Shown piece after piece: positions 7,335 to 15,649 of a DNA stretch of 42,457 nt (within the stretch, counting starts at the first letter, position 1; each line of letters opens with the position of its first letter). The position numbers were made by a program, and so were the translations under genes. This stretch comes from Hyphomicrobiales bacterium (GTDB lineage: Bacteria; Pseudomonadota; Alphaproteobacteria; Rhizobiales; Beijerinckiaceae), in assembly GCA_027488155.1 (NCBI GenBank), contig JAIYCE010000041.1:1-42457 (forward strand), in the 5' to 3' direction. The notes beneath the pieces were generated by a model. It was not told the origin of the DNA. It ran no database searches and saw only the letters and a program-made list of their open reading frames with translations.

Positions 7335-9047
7335 TCAATGGCTTTCGCGCGGCACGGCATGGCCGCGACACCCGACGAGAAAATCGAGATCCGCGCCACG
7401 GTCGGCCTGCAGGACGCGTTCGACATAAAGGCTTTGATAGCCGCCCTTCATCGCCGGTTCCGGCGCTGTCCATTCCTTGCGGCGACGTTCAAGTTCCTCG
7501 TCCGACACGACAAGATTGAGCGTGCGCTCAGGCACATTCACCTCAATCCAATCGCCATCCTTCACAAGCGCCAGCGGCCCGCCAATCGCCGCTTCAGGCG
7601 CGACATGCAGGATGACGGTGCCGAACGCCGTCCCCGACATACGCGCATCGGAAATACGCACGAGATCGCGAACGCCTTTTTCCAAAAGTTTTTTCGGCAA
7701 GGCCATGTTGCCGACTTCTGCCATGCCGGGATAACCCTTCGGTCCGCAGTTTTTTAACACCATGACTGAGTTTTCAGTAATGGGAAGATAAGGATCGTCG
7801 ATGCGGGCTTTGAAATCCTCGATGGTCTCGAAAACGATTGCCTGCCCGCGATGAACCATCAGAGATGGTGTAGCAGCCGATGGTTTAATGATGGCACCGT
7901 TGGGCGCAAGATTGCCGCGCAACACTGCCAAGCCACCCTGCGCCGTCAGGGGATTACTCACCGGCCGGATCACTTCCGCATTGAAGTTTTCAGCGCTGGC
8001 TATTTGTTCGCCCATGCTGTGGCCGCTAACCGTGCGCGCATCGTGCCGCAAGAGATGAGCGATTTCTTTCATGACGGCAGGAAGTCCGCCGGCGTAACAG
8101 AAATCCTCCATCAGAAAACGGCCTGAAGGCATCAAATCGAGAATAGTGGGAACATCGCGGCCAAACGCATCCCAATCATCCAAGGTCAGCGGGACGCCGA
8201 TCCGGCCCGCAATGGCGATGAGATGAATCACTGCATTCGTCGACCCGCCTATTGCGCCCGCAACGCGAATGGCATTGACGAAAGCATCCTTCGTCAAAAT
8301 CGCAGAGGGGCGTAGATCCTCGTGCACCATCGCCACCATGCGACGTCCCGATTGTCTTGCAAGACGGTTGCGATGCGCATCGATGGCGGGATAGGCAGCA
8401 TTGTGCGCGAGCGACATACCAAGCGCCTCGACCATCGAAGCCATGGTCGACGCCGTGCCCATCGTCATGCAATGACCCGGCGATCGGGACATGGCGCTTT
8501 CGGCCGCTGCAAATTCTTCCGGCGACATTTTCCCGGCGCGCACATCTTCTGACAATTTCCAAACATCGGTGCCTGAACCAATCGTTCGACCGCGATATTG
8601 ACCGTTCAACATCGGCCCACCAGACACGACGATGGCTGGAAGATCGCAGGAGGCGGCGCCCATCAAAAGAGATGGAGTCGTCTTGTCGCAACCGGCCATC
8701 AGGACGACGCCATCAATGGGATTGCCGCGGATCGCCTCTTCGACATCCATTGCCGCGAGATTGCGAAACAACATTGCCGTCGGACGTAGATTAGATTCTC
8801 CGCAGGAAAAGACTGGAAACTCGACGGGAAGGCCGCCTGCCTCCAGGATTCCAGCCTTCACATGCTCGATAAGGCCGCGAAAATGAATATGGCAGGGCGT
8901 CAATTCGGAAAATGTATTGCAAATCCCGATGATGGGACGACCGTCGAAGGCGTCGTCAGGCAGCCCATTGTTCTTCATCCAACTGCGATGGATGAAAGCA
9001 TCCTTGCCAAAGCCTCCGAACCAGCTTTGCGAGCGCAATTGACGCAT
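7335..9047 (-). CDS. IlvD/Edd-family sugar-acid dehydratase (L-arabonate/D-xylonate dehydratase-like)
   Basis: 570 residues. The N-terminus (RSQSWFGGFG, then FIHRSWMKNNGLP) and the conserved cysteines in GICNTFSELTPC, MAGCDKTTPS and SPGHCMTMGTAS are those of pentonate dehydratases. These are cytoplasmic Fe-S enzymes that remove water from aldonic acids to give 2-keto-3-deoxy acids. True dihydroxyacid dehydratase (IlvD) has a different N-terminus. GGGAG lies 7-8 bases before the ATG at 9047. It is the first gene of a two-gene unit with the DapA-family protein. The OprB-like porin 1.6 kb upstream could admit the sugar acid or sugar, but is separated by an unrelated gene. The choice between arabonate, xylonate and other acids is not possible by eye. 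Confidence 0.88.
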   Translation of the reverse strand: MRQLRSQSWFGGFGKDAFIHRSWMKNNGLPDDAFDGRPIIGICNTFSELTPCHIHFRGLIEHVKAGILEAGGLPVEFPVFSCGESNLRPTAMLFRNLAAMDVEEAIRGNPIDGVVLMAGCDKTTPSLLMGAASCDLPAIVVSGGPMLNGQYRGRTIGSGTDVWKLSEDVRAGKMSPEEFAAAESAMSRSPGHCMTMGTASTMASMVEALGMSLAHNAAYPAIDAHRNRLARQSGRRMVAMVHEDLRPSAILTKDAFVNAIRVAGAIGGSTNAVIHLIAIAGRIGVPLTLDDWDAFGRDVPTILDLMPSGRFLMEDFCYAGGLPAVMKEIAHLLRHDARTVSGHSMGEQIASAENFNAEVIRPVSNPLTAQGGLAVLRGNLAPNGAIIKPSAATPSLMVHRGQAIVFETIEDFKARIDDPYLPITENSVMVLKNCGPKGYPGMAEVGNMALPKKLLEKGVRDLVRISDARMSGTAFGTVILHVAPEAAIGGPLALVKDGDWIEVNVPERTLNLVVSDEELERRRKEWTAPEPAMKGGYQSLYVERVLQADRGADLDFLVGCRGHAVPRESH

Positions 9048-9199
9048 GGATGCTCCCCCGAACGCGCGGCCACAGCTTTGTGTGGCGCTCAGGCTATTGG
9101 AAGCTGAGCTCTATGCAAGCCCTTCATGATCTCGATCAGGCTCTGAGCGGTCGGGTCGTTCTATTGGATGCCTTTACGTCGCTGGCCATCCTTGTTGGA

Positions 9200-10135
9200 T
9201 TAAGGCTTGTGATTGCTCATGCCGGGACCCGTCTTATCGTAGACGTTGAAGAACTCATCTGACAGAATTGTGGCGATTCCACCCTCCGGCCGTTCGAGAT
9301 TATCCTGTTGCAAGATAACAATACGCGCCTTCCAACCGGGCGGCAGCTTTTTGAAGACGGCCGGGCCTGCGGCCATGAATTGTTCATAGCTGCGCTGCGG
9401 CTTCAACCCTAACTGATATCCCTTCATGATCCAGACATTGCCATCCGGATCATCGAGCACCATCACCCTACTTCCCTTATTCCAATTAACGGCACTTTTG
9501 CGTGCAATTGTTTTTGGCACATAAGGCGTGACTTTATTGACATCGATATCCTTGCCGAGATTGAGCTGCGCCGTCCATGGAATATCCAGTTCGCCGAACC
9601 GCCGCGTGGTGCCAACATCGATTTCCCACCAATCCGCGATCGACAGTTTCGGCCCATTCAGGGACGCACCAAGTACGCCATATTTCTTTGCGATCGCCTT
9701 CATATCGAGACGTTGAACGCTCGCTTGCGGAGAGGAATCCATATTCGGGGGAATATCCGGACGTGCGTAACTTCCGTAACATGCGGCCAGAACATTGCCC
9801 GTGGCTGGATCGATACCGGCTAGAAATATCTCAATGTAGCGCATCATACGCATATTAATGCGTATTGATTTGGCATTTTCACCATCCGCAAATATTTCAG
9901 ATCGAGGCTCGGCCAGAGCTTTAAGGCAGCCTCCTGAAAGATTGCCTAGATGACTTGCCATACAAGCCTTTATACGGCCTTGTCCGGGTTTCACGTCTTT
10001 ACAATATTGCCGGACGTCGCCTGAACATTCTTTAACGACATCAATTCCGTGTTCTAACTTCTCCCACATTGTGGCCGCAAAAGTAGGATGTGTGAGCACG
10101 CCGAACATTAAGACAGAAAACAAAAACTGTTTCAT
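9200..10135 (-). CDS. Secreted protein with N-terminal Cys-rich (GLG1-like) motif
   Basis: 311 residues from the ATG at 10135, chosen because GGAGG lies 8 bases upstream; a TTG start at 10150 would lose that site. A Sec signal peptide (residues 1-20, cleavage after PTFA) sends it to the periplasm or outside. The mature N-terminus has four regularly spaced cysteines (C37, C45, C58, C70; pattern ECSGDVRQYC...IKACM...GGCLKAL), which resembles the Golgi-apparatus-protein-1 Cys-rich repeat. The remaining 230 residues are not recognised. They contain WTAQLNL and MVLDDPDGNVWIMKGYQLG, the latter typical of a beta-rich domain. The surrounding DNA is AT-richer than the window average. Function unknown; it lies downstream of the porin, but 500 bases away. 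Confidence 0.65.
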   Translation of the reverse strand: MKQFLFSVLMFGVLTHPTFAATMWEKLEHGIDVVKECSGDVRQYCKDVKPGQGRIKACMASHLGNLSGGCLKALAEPRSEIFADGENAKSIRINMRMMRYIEIFLAGIDPATGNVLAACYGSYARPDIPPNMDSSPQASVQRLDMKAIAKKYGVLGASLNGPKLSIADWWEIDVGTTRRFGELDIPWTAQLNLGKDIDVNKVTPYVPKTIARKSAVNWNKGSRVMVLDDPDGNVWIMKGYQLGLKPQRSYEQFMAAGPAVFKKLPPGWKARIVILQQDNLERPEGGIATILSDEFFNVYDKTGPGMSNHKP

Positions 10136-10634
10136 CGACGAAACCTCCAAAACGATTAGACTAGTCCTTAGGTGGCACCATGCAACTATTAAAAACCTAG
10201 GCAGAATTCTTAACGCAAAAGTTGCAATTGGACATCATCTTCCTGCGCGGATCCATCTCGCTCCATAAGAGCGTACCCGCTTCGATTGCCAACCACGCCT
10301 ATTAAAGATTAGACACGAATAAATTTTCTCGCAATCAAAATAGTATCGGACAGAAATTTGCAGTTCTTTATAGTAATTTTTTCGCTTAAATCAGAAATTT
10401 AGGAAAACGGATGCTCGTATAGCTTCAAGCAGAAAATTTTAACGCTGCTCTTCACTCACGCCACCCTTACATAAGCTTGAGCGTTTCGTCTCAGATGTGA
10501 CTGCATTGAGTGTACGCTCAAAACAATCAGGTAGCCACAGAAGAGCTCGTTTGAAAAAAGACGGCCAATTCTATTCTAAGGTAAGCGGTAGACACAAACC
10601 GCAAATTTGCTTTTGCCACATAACCTCGTTGACA
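10136..10634. other. AT-rich intergenic stretch without a recognised gene
   Basis: Lies between the porin and the Cys-rich protein gene, both on the minus strand. It should hold the 3' end signals of the first and the promoter of the second. The only clear element is the Shine-Dalgarno GGAGG at its left end. I see no hairpin followed by a T-run, no RNA gene and no credible coding frame. Long A/T runs between 10315 and 10440 contrast with the flanking genes. Confidence 0.5.
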
Positions 10635-11942
10635 CTAAAACAGGCCAGTGGCTCTTAGCGTGAAAACGCCGGCTACGCTGTTTTGTGGGCGCAAAGCAGG
10701 GTTCAGAATGATCTGGACGCTAGGACCAAGCTGCAGCACCTTCGAGACGACGGAATTGAAATAAGTTTCCGCAACGAACTCACCGTCGCGCACATTCTGC
10801 ACGGGAAAAAAGGCCTTGTTTGTTTTGTTCCAAGCAAAGCCCACACCCCATTGATCGCCGCGTAGGCCGCCTATGGGATTGTTGATGGCAACGCCCGCTG
10901 CGACTGACGCTGCGATTGGTGCAATATTTCCAGTGGCGGTATTGGCGCGCAGAAAAATTCCCCATTTTGTATTTAGGTTCTGGACGATGTTCAGCGACCA
11001 GCCCTGCGCAGAACCCATTTGGGCAGAGATTTTCGGCTGCTGATAATAGAGCAGGCTATATTGTGCTGAACCTAGCCCTTCGATGACCGGTTTCCATTGT
11101 GCGTAGCCGAACCATGCATATTGACCATGACCGACGGTCGAAAACTGGATACGATTTCCTGTGATGTTGTTGGCATCCTGAAATCCGCCTGCAACAGAGA
11201 TGGTTTGCGTCGGATTGATTTGGATATAAGCACCCAGACTATCGGGTACATAGGCTTGGGAGCCATTTTGCGACAAGGCATAATTGACAAAATTGGTCTG
11301 CTGGTTTGCAGCGTATTGATTGTTATCGAAGTTTGAAAATGGATATTGGCCGACGCTGATCTGTAAGAGCCTACTCGGGAAGACATGCGTATAAGTGAGT
11401 TGATTGAACGTATAGTCATTCGTTGGCGTATCGTTGACGAGTGTTGCGGTCCGTAAACGGGCCGAAAGCGACGCGCCACTCTGCTGATTGCCGTACCGGT
11501 TAAAGCTGTAGGAAAACTGAACTGATCCTTGACCAATTTCATCAGCGTCAAAGGCGTTCCAATTGATGGAAGGCGACAAGATCCATTGCAGGGCAGGCTT
11601 ACCGCCATGCGGTGCTCCCCACTGATTCATGATGGTTGGTGCGAGTTGTGCCGTAATGCCATAGTGCGCGAGCCATTGCTTGAAGCGCAGATAATTCTGA
11701 TAAGGAGATTCGACATTCTCGCTGTCGGCGAGTTCCTTTTCGCGCTGCCTCAATGTCTTCTCGTGTACATCGCCAATTCGTCTTTCATTGTGTCGGATAC
11801 GCACCGGGCTATCGGGCGCGGCTTGAGCTTTCCTCGCACCATATGCTCCATGGCCACGCCCATCTGCGCCCTCAAGTGCACGGGCCTGCGGAACACCCAA
11901 AAGAGCGCTGAAAAACAGGATGCGGAGTGAAATCATTGGCAT
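10635..11942 (-). CDS. OprB-like carbohydrate porin (outer-membrane beta-barrel)
   Basis: 435 residues. A signal peptide (cleavage near GVPQARA) is followed by a charged, partly helical linker (about 25-85). The rest is a barrel of alternating polar/aromatic strands: VQFSYSFNRYG, QYAWFGYAQWKP, AQYSLLYYQQP, GWSLNIVQNLN. It ends in ...FTLRATGLF; a C-terminal Phe is the standard outer-membrane assembly signal. Length and pattern fit the carbohydrate-selective OprB family, which forms sugar-permeable pores. Neighbouring sugar-acid enzymes make sugar or aldonate uptake plausible. The gene is monocistronic and its upstream region is shared with the divergent EF-hand gene. Family assignment is by pattern, not alignment. 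Confidence 0.78.
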   Translation of the reverse strand: MPMISLRILFFSALLGVPQARALEGADGRGHGAYGARKAQAAPDSPVRIRHNERRIGDVHEKTLRQREKELADSENVESPYQNYLRFKQWLAHYGITAQLAPTIMNQWGAPHGGKPALQWILSPSINWNAFDADEIGQGSVQFSYSFNRYGNQQSGASLSARLRTATLVNDTPTNDYTFNQLTYTHVFPSRLLQISVGQYPFSNFDNNQYAANQQTNFVNYALSQNGSQAYVPDSLGAYIQINPTQTISVAGGFQDANNITGNRIQFSTVGHGQYAWFGYAQWKPVIEGLGSAQYSLLYYQQPKISAQMGSAQGWSLNIVQNLNTKWGIFLRANTATGNIAPIAASVAAGVAINNPIGGLRGDQWGVGFAWNKTNKAFFPVQNVRDGEFVAETYFNSVVSKVLQLGPSVQIILNPALRPQNSVAGVFTLRATGLF

Positions 11943-12301
11943 TGTCTTACGGCGGCATGCGATATGGCACGCAATAGGGAAGCGCTCCCAAATAGCAGAG
12001 AGGAGGGCAGCGCCTTACATCGAATGCCGTATCGATCAGTTTTGTCGCGAGCCTAAACTGCTTCGCTTCCCGGAGGGTTTTTCTCGCTCCACATTTTTAG
12101 ACTGATTGACCCATTGATCAAAGCAATTGCCTATTTTTGCTCGGAGCCTGATAAACTCTCTCAGATAAACTCTGTTTGCCGAGCCGATGGCCAAAGGACC
12201 CGGTAAGCCGCAGTCTGTTAAGTGTAGGGCGGCCCGTTCTTCATAGAATGTTTACGTTCTCCCCCCTTGATGAGGCACGCCTCGTGTTGTGGAGAGGTCT
12301 A
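11943..12301. other. Divergent intergenic region with 14-base direct repeat
   Basis: Upstream region of both the porin (minus) and the EF-hand gene (plus). A direct repeat GATAAACTCT occurs at 12150-12159 and 12164-12173, a 14-base period suited to tandem binding of a regulator on one and a half helical turns. It is 129 bases before the EF-hand ATG. Weak reading frames here do not look coding. No clear -35/-10 pair was found. Confidence 0.4.
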
Positions 12302-12559
12302 ATGAATCGCGTGTATATGACGGCCTTCGCCCTCGCCTTTTCGCTCTTTTCGGCGAATGCCATTGCGGCTGATCCGCCGAGCGGCAATCGTCAGAAGGCG
12401 CAGGCTAAATTCAAGAAAGCCGATACGAACGGCGACGGAAAGATCTCACGCAGCGAATGGCAGGCGGCGGGCTATCAAGAAATCCTCTTCGTCCGCATCG
12501 ATAAGAATGGAAACGGCGTCATCGAGGGCGTCGAGTTCATCGCAGCTCAACCATTTTGA
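12302..12559 (+). CDS. Small secreted EF-hand calcium-binding protein
   Basis: 85 residues from the ATG at 12302, preceded by GGAGAGG. A Sec signal peptide (about 1-23, ending ANAIAA) is followed by a short linker and two canonical 12-residue EF-hand loops. Loop 1 is D41-x-N43-x-D45-G-x-I-x-x-x-E52. Loop 2 is D67-x-N69-x-N71-G-x-I-x-x-x-E78. It is therefore a minimal periplasmic or secreted Ca2+-binding pair. The target is unknown. A longer frame from further upstream has no signal peptide at its start and was rejected. An intrinsic terminator follows. Confidence 0.85.
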   Translation: MNRVYMTAFALAFSLFSANAIAADPPSGNRQKAQAKFKKADTNGDGKISRSEWQAAGYQEILFVRIDKNGNGVIEGVEFIAAQPF

Positions 12560-12582
12560 CGCTCAATGCCTGAATGATAAGA

Positions 12583-12604
12583 GCGCGGATTTTTTAATCC
12601 GCGC
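12583..12604 (+). terminator. Intrinsic terminator after the EF-hand gene
   Basis: Perfect 9-bp stem GCGCGGATT / AATCCGCGC with a TTTT loop, followed by the moderately T-rich GTCTTGTTG, 23 bases past the stop codon. It may also end transcripts from the converging coiled-coil gene. Confidence 0.65.
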
Positions 12605-12742
12605 GTCTTGTTGCAGGTGGGCCGATTATCCTGTTTGAGTCACAACAGTGAGGCGTGCGAGCGCCGAGGGCAATTGGCAGCCTTGCGCTTCACTGCAATA
12701 GCGATCGTTGATAAGCCAGAGCTTGCAACCGCGCGGTGAGGA

Positions 12743-14209
12743 TTATTCCTCGTCGCTCTTACTGCCCTTTTTGTCATCGGCATTGAAGCGGATGACATTC
12801 TCGGCTTTTGAGCCGCCCTCAATCACCGCTTTGCCGACAATGCTCATTTCGGAGATGATATTGCGCAAATTGGTGATTTCACGGGCCTGCGTGTCACGCT
12901 CCTTGCGCAACGATTCGACCGAGCCTTTGAGCATGGCGATTTCAACGCGCATACGCTCTTCGCCCTCAGCGAATTTTTCCTTGTTCTCATTGGCCGTCTT
13001 CTGCAGGTCGATGTTCATCGCCTGTGCCTGTGAGATCTTGGCTTTTAGGACTTCGAGTTGATCATTTAGAAGATCGACTTGATTCTGCAGGGTCTTGCTT
13101 TCCTGCTCGGTCTTCTTGATCTTGGCGTTGTTGGCCTTGCGCTCGGTATCCATGCGCGCAATGGCATTGTTTGCTTCTTCAAGCGATCGGCTCAGACGCG
13201 CATTGACGGCGTCAATCGTCTTCAGATCAACTGAGAGCTTACGCTCGCTGATCTGCAACGTATTCATCTCGATGGTCTGCTTGCCAATCGTCTCGCGCAT
13301 TGAATTGTTGAGACGCTCGAGAATCTCGATCTTCGATTCTTTGCTGACGCGTGTGTCTTCGAGTTCTCGCTCAAGACGGCGGATTGTGCCTTCGAGTGTA
13401 AATTTTTCCTGGCTGAGATTGTCGAGCCGGTTTTTGACAGTCTGATAATTGTCAGTCTGCTCTTCAATCGCACCCTGCAGGTCGATAATCTGCGCGCGCA
13501 ATTCACCAATCGTGCGGGTCGCGAGATTGATCTCATCTTCCTTGCGCGTAAGGTTCTGGTAGAAATCCGCATTCTTCTCGGTGAGGAGGGCGACTTCCTG
13601 ACGCTCTTTATCGAGATCAAGCCGCATATCTGATAGGCGCTTCTCAACGGCCTCACGCGCCGCTTTTTCAGCCTCAAACAAGCTTTCCGCGTGGCGCAGC
13701 TTGGGTAGGTTTTCCTCAAGCGCGGCATTGTGCTTCATCAGCAGCTTGGCGCGCTCCTCGAACTCTTCGCGCTCTTTCGTGACATCTTGGTATTGGCGCG
13801 TCAGCAGCGTCAGCTGCGAAGTGGCGACGTTGAGCTTAACGATCAGCTCTTCCTGCTCTTCGCGATATTGATCGAGCTTCTGCTCATGGGTTTCGAGCGT
13901 TTCCTCAAGCTGGCGCTTGCGATCGTTCAGCTGGGTCACCTGTTCGCGTGACGCTTCCAGCAAATTGGCGTTCTGGGCGTATTGGCGCTGGAAGTTGAGA
14001 ACCGATTTCTTCAGTTTCTCCTGAACCATGATGAGATCGGAGGAGGCGGAAATAACGGAGATCAGGTCTTCGGTGCCGGCAACGGTGGCGGGGGCCGCCG
14101 GCGCAGGCGGAGGCGTCATGACGACGGTAGCCGTGGCAGACCCAGAAGCTGCAGCCTCATTGCCCGGACCACCATCGTTTGAACCGCCCTTACCTCTACG
14201 GAAGAACAT
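12743..14209 (-). CDS. Long coiled-coil protein, intermediate-filament/crescentin-like architecture
   Basis: 488 residues from the ATG at 14209 (GGGG 8-11 bases upstream; a GTG at 14227 is possible). A short basic head (MFFRRGKGG) is followed by a Gly/Ala/Ser/Pro-rich linker (about 10-45). From about residue 50 to 460 runs nearly uninterrupted heptad-patterned alpha-helix rich in E, K, Q, L and R, with essentially one proline (ENLPKLRH). The tail is short and acidic/basic (NADDKKGSKSDEE). There is no signal peptide, membrane segment or ATPase motif, so this is not SMC. Basic head plus long rod is the layout of crescentin-type cytoskeletal proteins, but I see no sequence identity that proves homology. 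Candidate role: cell shape or polar scaffold. Monocistronic. Confidence 0.7.
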   Translation of the reverse strand: MFFRRGKGGSNDGGPGNEAAASGSATATVVMTPPPAPAAPATVAGTEDLISVISASSDLIMVQEKLKKSVLNFQRQYAQNANLLEASREQVTQLNDRKRQLEETLETHEQKLDQYREEQEELIVKLNVATSQLTLLTRQYQDVTKEREEFEERAKLLMKHNAALEENLPKLRHAESLFEAEKAAREAVEKRLSDMRLDLDKERQEVALLTEKNADFYQNLTRKEDEINLATRTIGELRAQIIDLQGAIEEQTDNYQTVKNRLDNLSQEKFTLEGTIRRLERELEDTRVSKESKIEILERLNNSMRETIGKQTIEMNTLQISERKLSVDLKTIDAVNARLSRSLEEANNAIARMDTERKANNAKIKKTEQESKTLQNQVDLLNDQLEVLKAKISQAQAMNIDLQKTANENKEKFAEGEERMRVEIAMLKGSVESLRKERDTQAREITNLRNIISEMSIVGKAVIEGGSKAENVIRFNADDKKGSKSDEE

Positions 14210-14635
14210 TGCCGATCCCCATCTCACCCGGCCCTGAGCCGACTATTCCGGTTTTGCCTGGCCTTACGGCCGTTTTGAAACGGACCTAAACCAAGCCCCA
14301 TCCCATATGCTTATGCTTATGCTTAAGAAACTCTTATGACGGACCCATTGCGAGACGGCCCGCCCCGTACAACACCGGTGCATGGGCCACGCGAACGCAA
14401 CGCTTCCATGATTGGCTGGACGCCCAGCATGTAGGCCCAGCCAGATTGGCCTTTTACTGCCGCGGGCTCCTAGAGTCCATGCTCGAAATCGGCGCTTTTG
14501 CAGTCAAACTAAATACTTGATGGACATCCACGCGACCACTTCACGCCAAACGCGAGTTTCCCTCAATTGTAACACCCTCAGGTTGGTTGCGGCGGCGCCA
14601 CCATTGCATCAGGCTATGGCGAAGGGAGGTTTATC
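14210..14635. other. Divergent intergenic region with several inverted repeats
   Basis: Separates the coiled-coil gene (minus) from the VOC gene (plus). It contains a 14-bp palindrome CCGTTTTGAAACGG (14270-14283) near the coiled-coil start and a TATGCT microrepeat (about 14305-14323). GCTGG at 14415-14419 can pair either with CCAGC at 14424-14428 or, as a longer 7-bp arm (14413-14419), with 14437-14443. No gene is seen. Confidence 0.4.
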
Positions 14636-15001
14636 ATGCACGGTCAAATCGATTGGAGTGAATTGCTCACGCCGGACCCTGAAGCAGCCAAGGCCTTCTA
14701 TGGCAACGTCTTCGGATGGACATTTTCTCCCATGCCGATGCCGCAGGGGGGCTTGTACTGGGTGGCGATGGCTGGGGAGACGCCCGTCGCAGGCCTTATG
14801 GGCATGGCCGATGCTGGGGCGGAAGCGCAGCCGCAATGGTTCACGTATATTGCGGCAAAGGATGTCGATCAGAGCTGTGAGGCTCTGACCGCGGCGGGCG
14901 GAACGATCCTGCAAGCCCCTTGGGACATTCCCTATGTCGGACGGGTCGCAATTGTGATGGATGCGCAAAAAGTCGTCTTTGGCTTGATGTGCCGCATTTA
15001 G
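14636..15001 (+). CDS. VOC-family (glyoxalase/dioxygenase-fold) protein
   Basis: 121 residues from an ATG preceded by GGGAGG. The two-beta-alpha-beta-beta-beta-module pattern is clear. The first module opens IDWSELLTPDPEAAKAFYGNVFGWTF, the second QWFTYIAAKDVDQSCEALTAAGG. VOC proteins bind a divalent metal or small ligand, but the usual His ligands are not evident, so catalytic activity is uncertain. It is a single gene converging with the HAD phosphatase. Members of this group are usually annotated only as VOC or glyoxalase-like proteins. No substrate can be proposed. Confidence 0.82.
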   Translation: MHGQIDWSELLTPDPEAAKAFYGNVFGWTFSPMPMPQGGLYWVAMAGETPVAGLMGMADAGAEAQPQWFTYIAAKDVDQSCEALTAAGGTILQAPWDIPYVGRVAIVMDAQKVVFGLMCRI

Positions 15002-15034
15002 CGTCAGCCGAGCAGCCGATCCCGCGAGCAAGAA

Positions 15035-15649
15035 TCACAAAGCCAAGCCAAGCCTTCGCAAATCAGCGACCAATGAATCGGGTCCAACGAAGTGGATGGC
15101 CTGCATTCCCACAGCGCGGGCCCCGTCGACATTGGCAGGTGAATCGTCGATGAAAACGCAATCGGCGGCGGCGAGGCCAAAACGGTCGAGTAGGAGCCGG
15201 TAGATCGCCGGCTCTGGCTTCAAGAGCTTCTCCTCGCCTGAAACGATCGTGCCGCGAAATGAGGCCAGAAATGGAAAATGGCTTTTCGCAATGGCAAATT
15301 TCTCATGCGAAAAATTGGTTATCGCGTAATCGGGGATCCCGTTTTCGCGGATGCGCGACAGAAGGTCGACACTCCCTGCGATAGGCCCCGATATGGTTTC
15401 AAGCCAACGCTCGTCAAACGCACGGATTGCCTGTTCGTGCTCCGGAAACAGAGCGATGCGTTCTGCGACTGCGTCCCCGAAGGGGCGGCCGCGATCCTGC
15501 TCCAGATTCCATGCCGACGTGCAGACATGGCCAAGGAACCATTCCATCTCCGCTTCGTCCGCGAAAATGGTGCGATAAAGAAAACGCGGATCCCATTCGA
15601 TCAGCACATTACCGATATCGAACACCAAGGTCTGAGGTTGTCGCACCAT
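15035..15649 (-). CDS. HAD-superfamily hydrolase (YihX-like phosphatase)
   Basis: 204 residues. Motif I is FDIGNVLIEWDP, with nucleophile D11 and Gly in place of the second Asp, as in YihX-type sugar-phosphate phosphatases and haloacid-dehalogenase subfamily IA. Motif II is TNFSHEKF, motif III the lysine of LKPEP, and motif IV FIDDSPANVDGA. The cap is the small helical type between motifs I and II. Its ATG overlaps the stop of the malic-enzyme gene by one base (TGATG), so it is probably translated from the same message. It would hydrolyse a small phosphate ester; the substrate is unknown. Confidence 0.87.
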   Translation of the reverse strand: MVRQPQTLVFDIGNVLIEWDPRFLYRTIFADEAEMEWFLGHVCTSAWNLEQDRGRPFGDAVAERIALFPEHEQAIRAFDERWLETISGPIAGSVDLLSRIRENGIPDYAITNFSHEKFAIAKSHFPFLASFRGTIVSGEEKLLKPEPAIYRLLLDRFGLAAADCVFIDDSPANVDGARAVGMQAIHFVGPDSLVADLRRLGLAL

